From Calditrichota bacterium (GTDB lineage: Bacteria > Zhuqueibacterota > Zhuqueibacteria > Zhuqueibacterales > Geothermadaptataceae): DNA of 64,000 nt. A model generated the notes under the pieces. It did no database searches. It was not told where the DNA came from and saw only the letters and a list, made by a program, of their open reading frames with translations. The stretch lies in assembly GCA_008501765.1 (NCBI GenBank), contig QQUE01000012.1:62001-126000 (forward strand), written 5' to 3'. Each line of letters starts with the position of its first letter. The first letter of the stretch is position 1. A program made the translations under genes and the position numbers. Below, one piece after another: positions 18,286 to 27,447 of this stretch.

Positions 18286-18313
18286 ATATTCCTTACATCA
18301 ATGTAAGGAATAT
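18286..18313. promoter_or_regulatory. Perfect 28-bp palindrome, likely operator of the AbrB/PIN operon
   Basis: ATATTCCTTACAT (18286-18298) and ATGTAAGGAATAT (18301-18313) are exact reverse complements separated by CA. The site ends 14 bases upstream of the antitoxin ATG. That is where toxin-antitoxin autorepressors bind, because AbrB-type dimers recognise such inverted repeats. The operator role is inferred from position and symmetry. Confidence 0.75.
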
Positions 18314-18450
18314 CGGAATAATGATAGATTTATGCAAGATTTTTCGGGTTGATCAGGTTGTGCAAAGTATTGCTGAACAGTGGCGAAAATTGCCAAAGGG
18401 CATAACCGCAAAGACCGTGACTGCGAGTGTAATTCTTTAATTAACATATA

Positions 18451-18485
18451 AAAGCCCTACAAATAAATTTTGCTGGGCTTTTTTT
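18451..18485. terminator. Probable terminator hairpin between the SDR gene and the toxin-antitoxin promoter
   Basis: AAAGCCC (18451-18457) pairs with GGGCTTT (18475-18481) over a long AT-rich loop, followed by a T-run on the plus strand and preceded by A's. It lies 46 bases past the SDR stop. The better U-tract is on the plus strand, so it may act in both directions. Confidence 0.5.
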
Positions 18486-18530
18486 GTTTCAATAATGATA
18501 ACATCGCTAAAAAGCAGCGATCTCATCAAA

Positions 18531-19307
18531 TTAAATCAATGATTTCGACTGACAGCCGTCCACATTTATACATGTTCCTGTCACCAGACTGGCTTTTTCA
18601 GATGCCAGAAAAGTGACCATATTTGCCACTTCTTCCCGGCTGCCAAAGCGGCCCAATGGCAAATTTGCTTCGGTGAATTTTGCCATGCCCTCAGGATCTT
18701 CGATGCAGCGCTTATCCCAACTACCACCGGGGAAGCGGATGGAACCCGGCGCCACGGAGTTGACGCGAATCCCCTGCCCCGCCAGCTCGATAGCCATTAT
18801 TTTCGCCATACTGATCATTGCGGATTTCGTCGTGTTGTAAATCGACAAGCCTTTGCCGCCAGCCTCGCGACCAAAAATTGAGGAGATGAAAATAATGGAG
18901 CCACTGCCCTGTTTTTTCATTTCTTTCACCACAGCACGACTGACCCGGATATGCGAAGTCAGATTCAAATTGAGCAATTCTTCCCAGTTTTCATCGCTGA
19001 GGGCATCAAACTCGCCTCGGCAGTTGCCACCGACATTATTGACCAGCACGTCCACTCGGCCAAAATCTGCAACAGTTCGCTCGACCAGCACATCAGCAGC
19101 GCCTTTTTCTGTAATATCCGTCACGATGCCAGTGACATCAAATCCTTTTTCCTGCATCTCTGCAACAGCGGTTTTAAGTGCTTCACCATTGCGGGCGCAA
19201 GTTACTACGCGGCAGCCTTCTGCAGCCAATCCTTCAACAATTCCCTGCCCGATACCACGGCTACCACCTGTGACAAGCGCTATTTTTTTGTTTAGATTAA
19301 ATTCCAT
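18531..19307 (-). CDS. Short-chain dehydrogenase/reductase (SDR)
   Basis: A 258-residue classical SDR. The nucleotide-binding motif is TGGSRGIG (~residues 14-21) and the structural motif is NNVGG (usually NNAGG). The catalytic Ser lies in FISSIFG and the Tyr-Lys pair in YNTTK. The Rossmann fold continues to VTGTCINVDG at the C-terminus. Basic residues after the first strands (CARN) suggest NADP(H). It resembles FabG-like oxidoreductases, but the substrate cannot be told from sequence. AGAGGA precedes the ATG. It is flanked on both sides by PIN-toxin modules. Confidence 0.9.
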   Translation of the reverse strand: MEFNLNKKIALVTGGSRGIGQGIVEGLAAEGCRVVTCARNGEALKTAVAEMQEKGFDVTGIVTDITEKGAADVLVERTVADFGRVDVLVNNVGGNCRGEFDALSDENWEELLNLNLTSHIRVSRAVVKEMKKQGSGSIIFISSIFGREAGGKGLSIYNTTKSAMISMAKIMAIELAGQGIRVNSVAPGSIRFPGGSWDKRCIEDPEGMAKFTEANLPLGRFGSREEVANMVTFLASEKASLVTGTCINVDGCQSKSLI

Positions 19308-19354
19308 TTTTTCCTCTTAAATCTACTGTATTTTTCAGTAAAAAATTTTACAAA

Positions 19355-19762
19355 TCAGTTATTAGATAAATACGCATCAATTGAAATAGACGCAGCCGGA
19401 AATTCTCGCAGAACAAGCTTGTCAGTAGTAATCAATTTCACCCCAAGTTCTTTCGCAAGTACGACAAATTCACAATCATAGGCATTGCATTTAGAGTTGA
19501 ATGATGTCGATAAAATTGCAGGCGATGGCACTTCAAATTCACGTCCTTTCATCAATAATTCAGCTTTATTCATGATATCAAATGCCTGGATTAGATCAAT
19601 ATATTCATGCCGTAAATAATTGATGAGCACGTTTCGAAATTCACTTCGCCATAAACGAGATGAACTCCATTGTGAATCTCGTTTAAAGACTTTTTCCGCC
19701 TCGGCTGTTTTTTTGCCGGGTATCAGGAGATAAGCTATAATATTTGTATCAACGACGATCAT
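19355..19762 (-). CDS. PIN-domain toxin (VapC/FitB-like)
   Basis: A 135-residue PIN protein with conserved acidic residues Asp5 (VVDTNIIAYL), Glu41 (RSEFRNVL), Asp96 (NAYDCEFV) and Asp114 (TTDKLVL). The start overlaps the antitoxin stop by 4 bases. It is not closely similar to the PIN toxin at 17646-18044 beyond these residues, so the two modules are separate systems. It is a predicted metal-dependent RNase with an unknown target. Confidence 0.87.
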   Translation of the reverse strand: MIVVDTNIIAYLLIPGKKTAEAEKVFKRDSQWSSSRLWRSEFRNVLINYLRHEYIDLIQAFDIMNKAELLMKGREFEVPSPAILSTSFNSKCNAYDCEFVVLAKELGVKLITTDKLVLREFPAASISIDAYLSNN

Positions 19763-20001
19763 GGCCGGCCTTGCTGCCGAGCATCCCTAAGAATTTTATC
19801 GGTGAGCAATGGCGCTTGTATTGTACTGCGCAGTTTACGGACCTGCGCAAGAAATTCATCCGGGTTGATAGTTTGGCTATTTAATGTGTTTTCGAGACAA
19901 ACGATAATTTCACTATTGATACTGCGATGATTTTTTAGCGCATTTTCCTTCAATTTGCTATACAAAATATCGGGAATATTTTTAACCGTTACAACAGCCA
20001 T
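19759..20001 (-). CDS. FitA-like ribbon-helix-helix antitoxin
   Basis: 80 residues. The N-terminal ribbon-helix-helix (VVTVKNIPDILYSKLKENA, then HRSINSEIIVCLE) is the FitA/Arc type that binds operator DNA as a dimer. The C-terminal tail (LTDKILRDARQQGRP) contains an Arg-rich end typical of the segment that blocks the PIN active site. A strong AAGGAG site is present. Confidence 0.88.
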   Translation of the reverse strand: MAVVTVKNIPDILYSKLKENALKNHRSINSEIIVCLENTLNSQTINPDEFLAQVRKLRSTIQAPLLTDKILRDARQQGRP

Positions 20002-20144
20002 TCCAGCTCCTTGAAATAAAATGGTTCCATTTTGGTTTCATTATGAAATATAAGATATATTAAAAGAATTTCAAGTAAAACTGTGAGATTCGTTTTATCA
20101 AAGATTGGCTGAGCACTGCGTACCCCTTTTACAATTCACCATAA

Positions 20145-20177
20145 CAAAAAAAGCAGGCTCAAAATGAACCTGCTTTT
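20145..20177 (-). terminator. Terminator of the Gld-type ABC operon
   Basis: AAAAAGCAGG (from 20147) pairs with CCTGCTTTTT (to 20177) around an 11-base loop with partial extra pairing. The preceding A-run supplies the minus-strand U-tract. It lies 18 bases after the DUF4340 gene. Confidence 0.85.
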
Positions 20178-20194
20178 TAGCTAAAGAGAAAATC

Positions 20195-21568
20195 TTATTT
20201 ATTGTCGTCTTCTTTTTTCTTAACCAATTCTTTGCGCGTGACCTGCATTTTATCAAAAGCCTCCGCAGAAATCACGTAGTACCATTTTGCAAAGCGATTG
20301 TTCAAAGCTGCCGCTGTTTCCCTCGATTTGGCAACCTTTTCGCTCCACTTTGTGTGCTCTTCAAAAAGCAATTTATTTGCGTGATCGGACGGGGTCATTA
20401 GGCTGTCGACCTTGGTTTGGAATTCCATGTTATCCGCTTGTTTTGGCTCAGGAAACATACCCGGTAAAAAGCGAGAAGAGATAAACAAATAACGATTTTC
20501 TCCCGGTCCATCGGTATTGCCGCTCTCATCAGCCCCCGCTGTCACCGCATCGCCGGAGCCATACACGATTTCTCCAAATCGCAATGTATATTCAATGCCA
20601 TCGGAAGTTGTGCAGGAAAGTTCTCCCTCGTTTGACAGCAATTGTCCGTCGCGGCTGAAAAAGTAGCCTTTTTCCTGCAGTGAACGCATATCCGACTGGG
20701 TAATTGAAACGCCAGCGCCGGAATCTTTGCTCAAACTCGCCGACAAACCCGCTGGTTTTGGGCGCACACCAACGATATTCAATCCATCCAATGCAGTCAT
20801 GAATTCATTGACTTTGGTTTTATCCATTTCCTGATCTGCACGCAAGCGGTTTGCTGTCCAGTCCGATCCTTCTTTTGTTAAAATCACTTCATCACGTTGA
20901 TTGACAACACCGGTGCGCTCATTAATCGAATAATCCTTGAGCACAATTTTGCTCATTTTTTCTTTATCAACTTCGAGCAAATCTTTTTCGATCCAGTCTA
21001 CAAATTTGGTCGAAATATCGATATCCATTTTTGCGGCATAGATTCGTTTTTGCTCCGGGATGCGCACGAAGCGATAGCCACCCGGGCCTTCGATTTTTTT
21101 GCCAACGATAAAATCGGCCAGCACTTCGCCGTTGCCGCCACGCAGCGTCACGCGTTTGCCACGGCCAGACAAAGAGGCATCGGTTTCATCGAGCGGATCG
21201 ACGACACCACAAAATACTTGATCGGCAATTTTATCAGACCGAAAATCATCCTTGGTTATGCCAATCACACCCGCGGCTGTTTTCGCCAGACGGTCTTTGC
21301 CGTCTGCCGGATAATCGTGGTGCGAAGGAATGGCCCACAGGCCATTCTTCGTTTCAACTTTAAATGGTACAGCGCTGCCGGTATTTTCATCATATTCGAT
21401 AACTTCGAGGGACGTTGCTTTATTTGGATCTTCAAAATCCGGGAAAAAGACTTCCCCTTTGTCATAAAATGCTTCGGGCTGCGGCGTGCCGGGTTTGGTG
21501 ATAAACGCGAGCAATGCCAGCGCCGCGGCCGCTCCGGCCCAAATTATCGTTTTCTTAAGTTCCGTCAT
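20195..21568 (-). CDS. DUF4340 domain protein of Gld-type ABC operon
   Basis: 457 residues. A single N-terminal membrane helix (IIWAGAAAALALLAFI) is followed by a large extracytoplasmic region matching the DUF4340 pattern: LEVIEYDENTGSAVPFKVETKNGLWAIPS, DEVILTKEGSDWTANR. DUF4340 proteins regularly accompany GldG-like auxiliary transport subunits. The start is 3 bases from the stop of the permease-GldG gene, so the three genes form one transcript. The molecular role is unknown. It is probably a periplasm-facing partner of the ABC complex. Confidence 0.85.
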   Translation of the reverse strand: MTELKKTIIWAGAAAALALLAFITKPGTPQPEAFYDKGEVFFPDFEDPNKATSLEVIEYDENTGSAVPFKVETKNGLWAIPSHHDYPADGKDRLAKTAAGVIGITKDDFRSDKIADQVFCGVVDPLDETDASLSGRGKRVTLRGGNGEVLADFIVGKKIEGPGGYRFVRIPEQKRIYAAKMDIDISTKFVDWIEKDLLEVDKEKMSKIVLKDYSINERTGVVNQRDEVILTKEGSDWTANRLRADQEMDKTKVNEFMTALDGLNIVGVRPKPAGLSASLSKDSGAGVSITQSDMRSLQEKGYFFSRDGQLLSNEGELSCTTSDGIEYTLRFGEIVYGSGDAVTAGADESGNTDGPGENRYLFISSRFLPGMFPEPKQADNMEFQTKVDSLMTPSDHANKLLFEEHTKWSEKVAKSRETAAALNNRFAKWYYVISAEAFDKMQVTRKELVKKKEDDNK

Positions 21569-21571
21569 GTT

Positions 21572-24271
21572 TTAGCTCCTTAATTTTCTGGCTGATGCGG
21601 CGGCTTCATCTTCACGACGTTTTCTGCGCATAAAAATTAGAATCCCAATTATCAAAACAGGAATTGGTGGAAAAAGGACAGCAAAGGATTTGATCGAACT
21701 TTGAATCGCCCGAATACTGGCTTCCATATTTTCTTTACTGGACTGAATTTGGGCCTGTTTTTTAGCTTCGATATTGGCTTTTAAAGCTTCAAATTTACGA
21801 TTTTCCACTTCCTGCAGGTTGCGCGCCATGATTTGTTTCTGCTGGGCATCGATATCAACACGGTTGCGCACTTCCGCCACTTTCTGATCGAGACGGGACT
21901 GCGCTTCGGTCAAAGCAACCTGTGCCTGAGCTTCAGCCGCTTCTTCTTCTTTGCGCCGCTGCTCGATAAATCGCTTCGATTGCGATTCAACCATTTCCAG
22001 CGTGCGGTGCTGAATCCGGCGTTTTCGTAAATCGACAAACGATTCATCGCCGACCAACATATCCATGCAATTGAGAAAAAACGTCACATTATCAAAATTC
22101 AAGTTTTCAAATCCACGCTTGCGAATTTCGAAAAATTGCTGTGAGATAAAATCAAGATCAGCGATAACAACGACATTCACCGATTTAATTTGATCTGCCG
22201 GATCGGTGGCCGTGGAATCCATTACGATCGATGAATTAACAGCTTCACCCTGAATGTGGGCCGCAAATGTGTAATCATGTCCGGAAGGAATTCTTCGGTG
22301 GCCACGGCTGACAAGCTGGGTTCCAAAAAAGCTGCGTTGCACGAGTTGATTGTATTGCAACGCGCCAGCATAGCGACTTGATTTCAGCAACGGGGTAAAT
22401 GAAAACTGACCACCTGGCGCCTGATGAATCGCGCCCGGATAGAGCAGAACCAGCTCCTGCAATCCAGAACTTGCTCTGTGATCAGGATTGAAAGCGTCCG
22501 GTGTTTCATTGCCCGGTCCGACAAAGATTATTTCCGGTGGCACTTGTGCCAAATCAGGATGTGGATTGTAGGTGTCCCAGGCAACCTGGCGGAAATTCCA
22601 GCTGACACCAACTTCGCCGAGAAAATTGAGAATATTGCCTTTTGGTTTCGGTGGCGGCTGATTTTGTTGCTGAAAAGGATTGGTATTGCCGCCGGCTTTT
22701 TCTGAAGGTGACAGGCCAATATTTACCATTGGCAGCGGATCGACCAACAGCAGTGTGGGCACACCGGTAAACATGTATTTTTTCAGATTATCCATTTCTT
22801 CCTGTGGCAAAGCTGAAGGAAGCGCCACCAATAATCCATCCAGTTTTTCCGTGATTTCACTGGCTGGTGAAATCTGAACTACCTCATATTGTTTTTTCAA
22901 TTCTTCGACGACCAGCCAGGCCGGATTGCTGCGCATAGCCTGAAAATCGAATCCACCAAAAAGTTTGGCTTCTGTATCGACGATACCGATCTTCTTGCGC
23001 TCGGTCTTCGCCACAACGCGAATACTGCGTGTTAATTCGTATTCAGTCGGCAAGCCGCGATCAAAAAACGGAATCACATGTTCTTCCGCTGCACAGGTTA
23101 TGGCCAGCCCGAGAAATACCTGCGAACTGCTGGCGCGGGCGCTGCCGGGATCCTGAATTTCCTGCGGCACGATATTAAATTTTTCCCGGGCTTCTTTCGC
23201 TTCCGGTGTGTAGGGCTCTGTGTCGACAATACTCACCTGCACTTTGCTGCCAGCTTCCGCATCGATGCCTTTCAAAAAGCTGACGAGATTTTCGCGCGTT
23301 TGTACATAATGCTGCGGTACATTTTTGCTCAAATAGGCTTGAATAAATACTGGGCGATCTGCATCGAGTTCAGAGAGCAGAGTTTCCGTCTGGTCTGACA
23401 GCGAATGAAGCTGTTCGCCAGTAACATCCAGCCGCATGCTGAACCGGCCCAAAATTGCATTCACACTGACCAAAACCACGACGAGCGCTACGGCACGCAC
23501 CAGATGGTGCACCCACATTTTGTAGCCGTCTGCCTGCGCAGGCCAGTGACGGCGGCCCACAAGAATGATATTCAAATAGAGGACAAATCCCGCCACGCTG
23601 AGGAAATAAACCAGCCCGGAAAAGATCAGAACACCGCGTGCGAAATCATTAAAATGATCGACCACGCCGAATGAAATGAGCATTTCACCAAAATCACGTG
23701 TTACAATTCCACCAAGGGAATCGATAAAAACAAAAAAGGCACACATCAGTGAACCGAGAATGAAAGCGATGGTAATATTGGCGGTGAGCAATGAGGCCAA
23801 CATGCCAACCGCAATCATCGATGTTCCGATGAGCCAGTAACCGATGTAATTTCCGAACATCAAGCCAAGGTCGGGACTGCCCAGCGCCATCAGCACAAAA
23901 ATATGACTGATTGAGAGCAATAACGAAGCAGAGTAAATTCCGACGGCAGCAAAATACTTTCCGAGTACAATTTCCAGATCGGTTGCCGGCAGCGTAAATA
24001 AAAGTTCATCTGTGCCGTGTTGATTTTCATTGGCCCAGACACCCATTGTCAGCGCTGGAATAAAAAACATCAGCAAATAGGGGAAGAGCATATTCAGTTG
24101 ATTGAGATTGGCAAGGTTATTCATGAAGAATCGTTCCTGCCAGAAAGCAGCTGTCGCGCTGAGGAAAATAAAAATAGTGATAAATACATACCCGGACGGA
24201 TTGGTGAAATACATGCGTAAATCACGTTTTAAAATAGCGCGGATAATATTCCAGTTAATATTTAAATTCAT
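21572..24271 (-). CDS. ABC-2 permease fused to GldG-like extracytoplasmic domain
   Basis: 899 residues. The N-terminal ~245 residues are a six-helix ABC-2 permease like GldF (RDLRMYFTNPSGYVF, FFIPALTMGVWANE). One helix follows at ~255-275, then a GldG-like domain (RLDVTGEQLHSLSDQTETLL, AYLSKNVPQHYVQTRE, KIGIVDTEAKLFGG). A Glu/Ala-rich coiled coil (~755-850) comes next, then a final helix (FPPIPVLIIGILIF) and a basic tail. Flavobacterial GldF and GldG are separate proteins, and here they are one. It overlaps the ATPase gene by 4 bases. With the ATPase it forms an export-type transporter related to gliding motility, with unknown cargo. Confidence 0.9.
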   Translation of the reverse strand: MNLNINWNIIRAILKRDLRMYFTNPSGYVFITIFIFLSATAAFWQERFFMNNLANLNQLNMLFPYLLMFFIPALTMGVWANENQHGTDELLFTLPATDLEIVLGKYFAAVGIYSASLLLSISHIFVLMALGSPDLGLMFGNYIGYWLIGTSMIAVGMLASLLTANITIAFILGSLMCAFFVFIDSLGGIVTRDFGEMLISFGVVDHFNDFARGVLIFSGLVYFLSVAGFVLYLNIILVGRRHWPAQADGYKMWVHHLVRAVALVVVLVSVNAILGRFSMRLDVTGEQLHSLSDQTETLLSELDADRPVFIQAYLSKNVPQHYVQTRENLVSFLKGIDAEAGSKVQVSIVDTEPYTPEAKEAREKFNIVPQEIQDPGSARASSSQVFLGLAITCAAEEHVIPFFDRGLPTEYELTRSIRVVAKTERKKIGIVDTEAKLFGGFDFQAMRSNPAWLVVEELKKQYEVVQISPASEITEKLDGLLVALPSALPQEEMDNLKKYMFTGVPTLLLVDPLPMVNIGLSPSEKAGGNTNPFQQQNQPPPKPKGNILNFLGEVGVSWNFRQVAWDTYNPHPDLAQVPPEIIFVGPGNETPDAFNPDHRASSGLQELVLLYPGAIHQAPGGQFSFTPLLKSSRYAGALQYNQLVQRSFFGTQLVSRGHRRIPSGHDYTFAAHIQGEAVNSSIVMDSTATDPADQIKSVNVVVIADLDFISQQFFEIRKRGFENLNFDNVTFFLNCMDMLVGDESFVDLRKRRIQHRTLEMVESQSKRFIEQRRKEEEAAEAQAQVALTEAQSRLDQKVAEVRNRVDIDAQQKQIMARNLQEVENRKFEALKANIEAKKQAQIQSSKENMEASIRAIQSSIKSFAVLFPPIPVLIIGILIFMRRKRREDEAAASARKLRS

Positions 24272-25038
24272 GCTTTTTCTCCCTCCATTTCAGCTGGCGC
24301 GGTCGGACGGCCGTAGTTGGTCAGGCGATAGAATGGTTCTTCGAGAGAGCCTTTTTCGACCAGCTCCGCCGGTTTGCCATCGAAAACCAGTTTGCCTTCG
24401 TTGATCAAAATAACGCGATCGGCGATAGCTTCCACTTCCTGCAAAATATGCGTCGAAAGCAGGATGGTTTTCTTTTTCGCCAGTTGTTTAATATTTTTCC
24501 GGAATTCACGAATCTGGTTCGGATCCAATCCGGCAGTCGGTTCGTCCATGATTAAAACAGCAGGATCATGCAGCAAAGCCTGGGCGAGCCCGACTCTCTG
24601 ACGATAACCTTTCGAAAGTTTACCGATTGATTTTTCCAGCACTTCCTGCAAGGCACATTGCTCCGTCACCCTCGCAATGGCTTTTTCTGTTTCATCAGCA
24701 GACATTTCACGCGTTTCTGCGAAGAATTTCAGAGATTCCACCGGTGTCATATCCAAATATAGAGGGCCGTTTTCAGGTAAATAGCCCAATTCTTTCGACG
24801 CTTGCAACCGTTGTTCGTGAATATCCAGCCCTGCGATTGCAGCCGTACCGGCGCTGGAAGCCAGATAGCCGGTAATAATTTTCATCGTCGTCGACTTACC
24901 CGCACCATTGGGCCCGAGAAATGCCACAATCTGGCCCTCGGGAATAGCGAAAGTAATGTCCTCAACTGCGACGAATGCTCCGTAATATTTACAGATGCCT
25001 TTCGCCTCAATCATCATTTTTGATGATTCATTACTCAT
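24268..25038 (-). CDS. ABC transporter ATP-binding protein (GldA-like)
   Basis: 256 residues. Walker A GPNGAGKST, signature LSKGYRQRVG, Walker B VLIMDEPTAGLD and the switch His (LLSTHILQEVEA) are all present. It belongs to the ABC-2 ATPase group that pairs with GldF/NosY-like permeases. It is the first gene of the three-gene operon, with GAGG before the ATG. It powers the permease-GldG fusion encoded next. Confidence 0.93.
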   Translation of the reverse strand: MSNESSKMMIEAKGICKYYGAFVAVEDITFAIPEGQIVAFLGPNGAGKSTTMKIITGYLASSAGTAAIAGLDIHEQRLQASKELGYLPENGPLYLDMTPVESLKFFAETREMSADETEKAIARVTEQCALQEVLEKSIGKLSKGYRQRVGLAQALLHDPAVLIMDEPTAGLDPNQIREFRKNIKQLAKKKTILLSTHILQEVEAIADRVILINEGKLVFDGKPAELVEKGSLEEPFYRLTNYGRPTAPAEMEGEKA

Positions 25039-25374
25039 TTGAAAATCCTCGATACATTGTTATTTATTAATAATTTACCAAATTAATTTATCCATTCTGG
25101 GAATTCTGCTACTCGAGTTTTTTTAAGGGGAATGTATTACTTTAAGACTGGAACACCGTTCCAATTAAAAAAGACGATAACCCTGAAAATATAGTTTTAC
25201 TGAAATTGATAAAAATTGAAAATTATTCGATTGAACTCAATTTATCAATAATTATATGCCAAATTTACAAATTTCCATTCTTGTTACAATCTTGCCCTTC
25301 AAAGCTTGCGGCTAAGAGATTGAAACTTTATTAAATACTAAAATAATATGCAAGTTTTTTTGTAATAATTACCT
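25039..25374. other. AT-rich intergenic region
   Basis: 336 bases of AT-rich DNA upstream of the ABC operon and downstream of the HD-domain gene. It presumably carries the ABC operon promoter. I saw no reading frame or strong hairpin. Confidence 0.5.
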
Positions 25375-25938
25375 TTAAAGTTCGCCCTGCAATCCAATCT
25401 CGTGTGCGACACGACTCATGCCATCGATCACCGTCTGAATATGCTCGTCAAGTGTGACGCCCAATAATGCAGCACCATTCGTGATATCTTCGCGGTTGAC
25501 AGCGCGGGAAAAGCCGATCGATTTCATCTTCTTTTTCACCGATTTTGGTTTGAGATCGAGAATGCTGCGCGATGGTCGAACATAAACACAAGCCGTGATA
25601 AATCCGCACAACTCATCCACGGCGAGCAAAACTTTTTCCATCAAATTAATTGGCTCAACACCGGTGTAAGGTGCGTGTGCGAGAATTGCATGGGTAATTT
25701 CTTCCGAAACGCCGATTTCCTGCAAATATTTCACAGCAACATAGGGATGCTCCTCCGCTGTCGGATGTTTTTCGTAATCCATATCATGCAGCAAGCCCAC
25801 GACGGCCCAAAGCTCTTCGTCTTCATTATATTTTCGCGCATATTCCACCATTGCAGATTCGACTGCGAGCATGTGCCGTTGTAAATTTTCGGATTTCGTC
25901 CACTCGGTCATCATTGCATAGGCTTCATCGCGTGTCAT
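25375..25938 (-). CDS. HD-domain (HDIG-type) hydrolase
   Basis: 187 residues. The metal-binding pattern is visible: His of LQRHMLAVESAM, the HD pair in GLLHDMDYEKHP, further His in THAILAHAPY and Asp in LAVDELCGF. This arrangement is common in small single-domain HD phosphohydrolases acting on nucleotides or other phosphates, and the substrate is not predictable. AAAGGA precedes the ATG. It runs on the same strand as the lipid kinase upstream, with an 81-base gap. Confidence 0.85.
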   Translation of the reverse strand: MTRDEAYAMMTEWTKSENLQRHMLAVESAMVEYARKYNEDEELWAVVGLLHDMDYEKHPTAEEHPYVAVKYLQEIGVSEEITHAILAHAPYTGVEPINLMEKVLLAVDELCGFITACVYVRPSRSILDLKPKSVKKKMKSIGFSRAVNREDITNGAALLGVTLDEHIQTVIDGMSRVAHEIGLQGEL

Positions 25939-26019
25939 TTTAAATCCTTTCCAAAAATGAGGAAAAACAAAGTCGGGTGGATTTCAAGATTTTCAATAAT
26001 TATTCTCTTTTTTTATATC

Positions 26020-26952
26020 TCAATCAGCTCTATTCAACAGATTTATTTGCGCTGGAATAATCTCAAATGTAACCGCCAGTTTCCCGGAAAATTCACCATC
26101 GGCTTCGACGAGAACATGATCTTCGGACCAAACTTCTAATTTTCGGGCATGCGTCGTGAATGCCTTGGGATGTTCTTTTATCGTTCCGTTATAAAGTCGA
26201 TGAATATTGCCAAGCACTTCAATCTTGCTCAAGTCACCGACAAAAACACAATCCAGCAGTCCGTCCGCAAGTTCCGCATCCGGGGCGATCCACATTCCAC
26301 CACCAAAGCAGCGCCCATTGGCCGCAATTACGGCGAGAAATGTACCCTGCTGTTCATCGCCATCGTCGAGACGGAATTTCAAATTTACATTTTTATATTT
26401 GAATAAATTGTAGAGCAAGCCCAACAAATAAGCCGCTGAACCTCCGAGAAGTTTTGTCAGCCCGTTTATTCGCTCGATGAGCGCCCCACCATAGCCCAAA
26501 TCGGCAATATTGGCAAAATAGCGTTGGCACTCCTCGCCGTCGATGGAAATATAGGAATGTCTTCCAACATCGATTTTCACCGTCTCCCCTTTTTCGATGA
26601 AATCTGCCACGTCAGCCGGTTTATGGGAGACACGCAACCCCCGGTAAAAATCAGTACCGGTTCCTTTCGGCAGGATGGCTAATTTCACCGCGCTGTTCAA
26701 CAACTTTCCATCTTCAAAAAAGCCGTTTACAACCTCGCTCAATGTGCCATCACCGCCAACCACCACGATGACTTCTGCGCCTTCTTTTATTGCACTGCGC
26801 GTGAGATTTATTGCAGCTCCGGGGCTATCGGTTTCTCTTGCAGAACAAAAGAGGCCCTTTTTATTCAGTTCACGGGTAAATTCAAGCCAAACCTGTCGCG
26901 TCTTTCTGTGCCCGGCAACCGGATTGATGATTCCAACAATTTTTGGTTCCAC
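26020..26952 (-). CDS. Diacylglycerol/sphingosine kinase-family lipid kinase
   Basis: 310 residues. The DAGK catalytic domain starts with IINPVAGHRKTRQVW and has the ATP-site GGDGTLSEVVNGF, followed by ILPKGTGTDFYRGL. The C-terminal YegS-like beta domain ends with VEADGEFSGKLAV. It should phosphorylate a lipid such as diacylglycerol on the cytoplasmic face. AAGGG precedes the ATG. The nearby ceramidase-like gene (40305-41870) makes a sphingolipid-type substrate conceivable, but that is speculation. Confidence 0.9.
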   Translation of the reverse strand: MEPKIVGIINPVAGHRKTRQVWLEFTRELNKKGLFCSARETDSPGAAINLTRSAIKEGAEVIVVVGGDGTLSEVVNGFFEDGKLLNSAVKLAILPKGTGTDFYRGLRVSHKPADVADFIEKGETVKIDVGRHSYISIDGEECQRYFANIADLGYGGALIERINGLTKLLGGSAAYLLGLLYNLFKYKNVNLKFRLDDGDEQQGTFLAVIAANGRCFGGGMWIAPDAELADGLLDCVFVGDLSKIEVLGNIHRLYNGTIKEHPKAFTTHARKLEVWSEDHVLVEADGEFSGKLAVTFEIIPAQINLLNRAD

Positions 26953-26982
26953 TCTTCTGCCCTTTATTATTTCATGTTATTC

Positions 26983-27447
26983 TCAGGCATCCTCTGAATT
27001 CTGATATCCTTCTGCTTGCTGCTCATCGCGGTTGATTTTTCGAATTTCATCTGCGGAATAAATCCGTCCCTGGTCTATTCCCGGGCATGCTCGTTTTTCC
27101 AGAATCCAGATAAACTCGTTGACCAAAATCTCATCCCAAAACGGGTAGGTCCGGCATTGCGATGGTCTCGCCTCATGCACCAGGCAGTAGGTATTGTCTT
27201 TACTCAACATCGCGCACGCGTGATCGTGGCGTTCGTTGAGCCGTAATTTGCCATCTTTGCGATGGGTGTATTTAGCTAAAAACCTGTTGAGTTTGATGCC
27301 AAGAATTTCCGCCATTTTTTCGGCGTCTTCATCTTTTATGCCAACCCAACCCGGGATTTTACAGCAGGCTGCACAGCCTTCCTGACAGGCAAATTTTAAT
27401 CCTTTGGAATAAAATGGTTCTTCCACCTTTGTATTTTGTTCTTTCAT
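26983..27447 (-). CDS. YkgJ-family cysteine-cluster protein
   Basis: 154 residues from the ATG at 27445-27447. A TTG 14 codons upstream is less likely. The cluster CQEGCAACCKIPGWVG is followed by spaced cysteines in HACAMLSKDNTYCLVHEARPSQCRTYPFW, the YkgJ/UPF0153 signature for a zinc or iron-sulfur site. The function is unknown in the family. It is on the same strand as the lipid kinase, with a 30-base gap, so it is probably co-transcribed with it. Confidence 0.87.
   Translation of the reverse strand: MKEQNTKVEEPFYSKGLKFACQEGCAACCKIPGWVGIKDEDAEKMAEILGIKLNRFLAKYTHRKDGKLRLNERHDHACAMLSKDNTYCLVHEARPSQCRTYPFWDEILVNEFIWILEKRACPGIDQGRIYSADEIRKINRDEQQAEGYQNSEDA

Noticed and set aside
18249-18440. 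63-codon plus-strand frame across the palindrome
   Set aside because: It runs through the operator and antitoxin start, lacks a ribosome-binding site, and has no recognisable domain.
20897-21583. 228-codon plus-strand frame opposite the DUF4340 gene
   Set aside because: It is a shadow of the real minus-strand gene, Phe-rich and without any recognisable motif.
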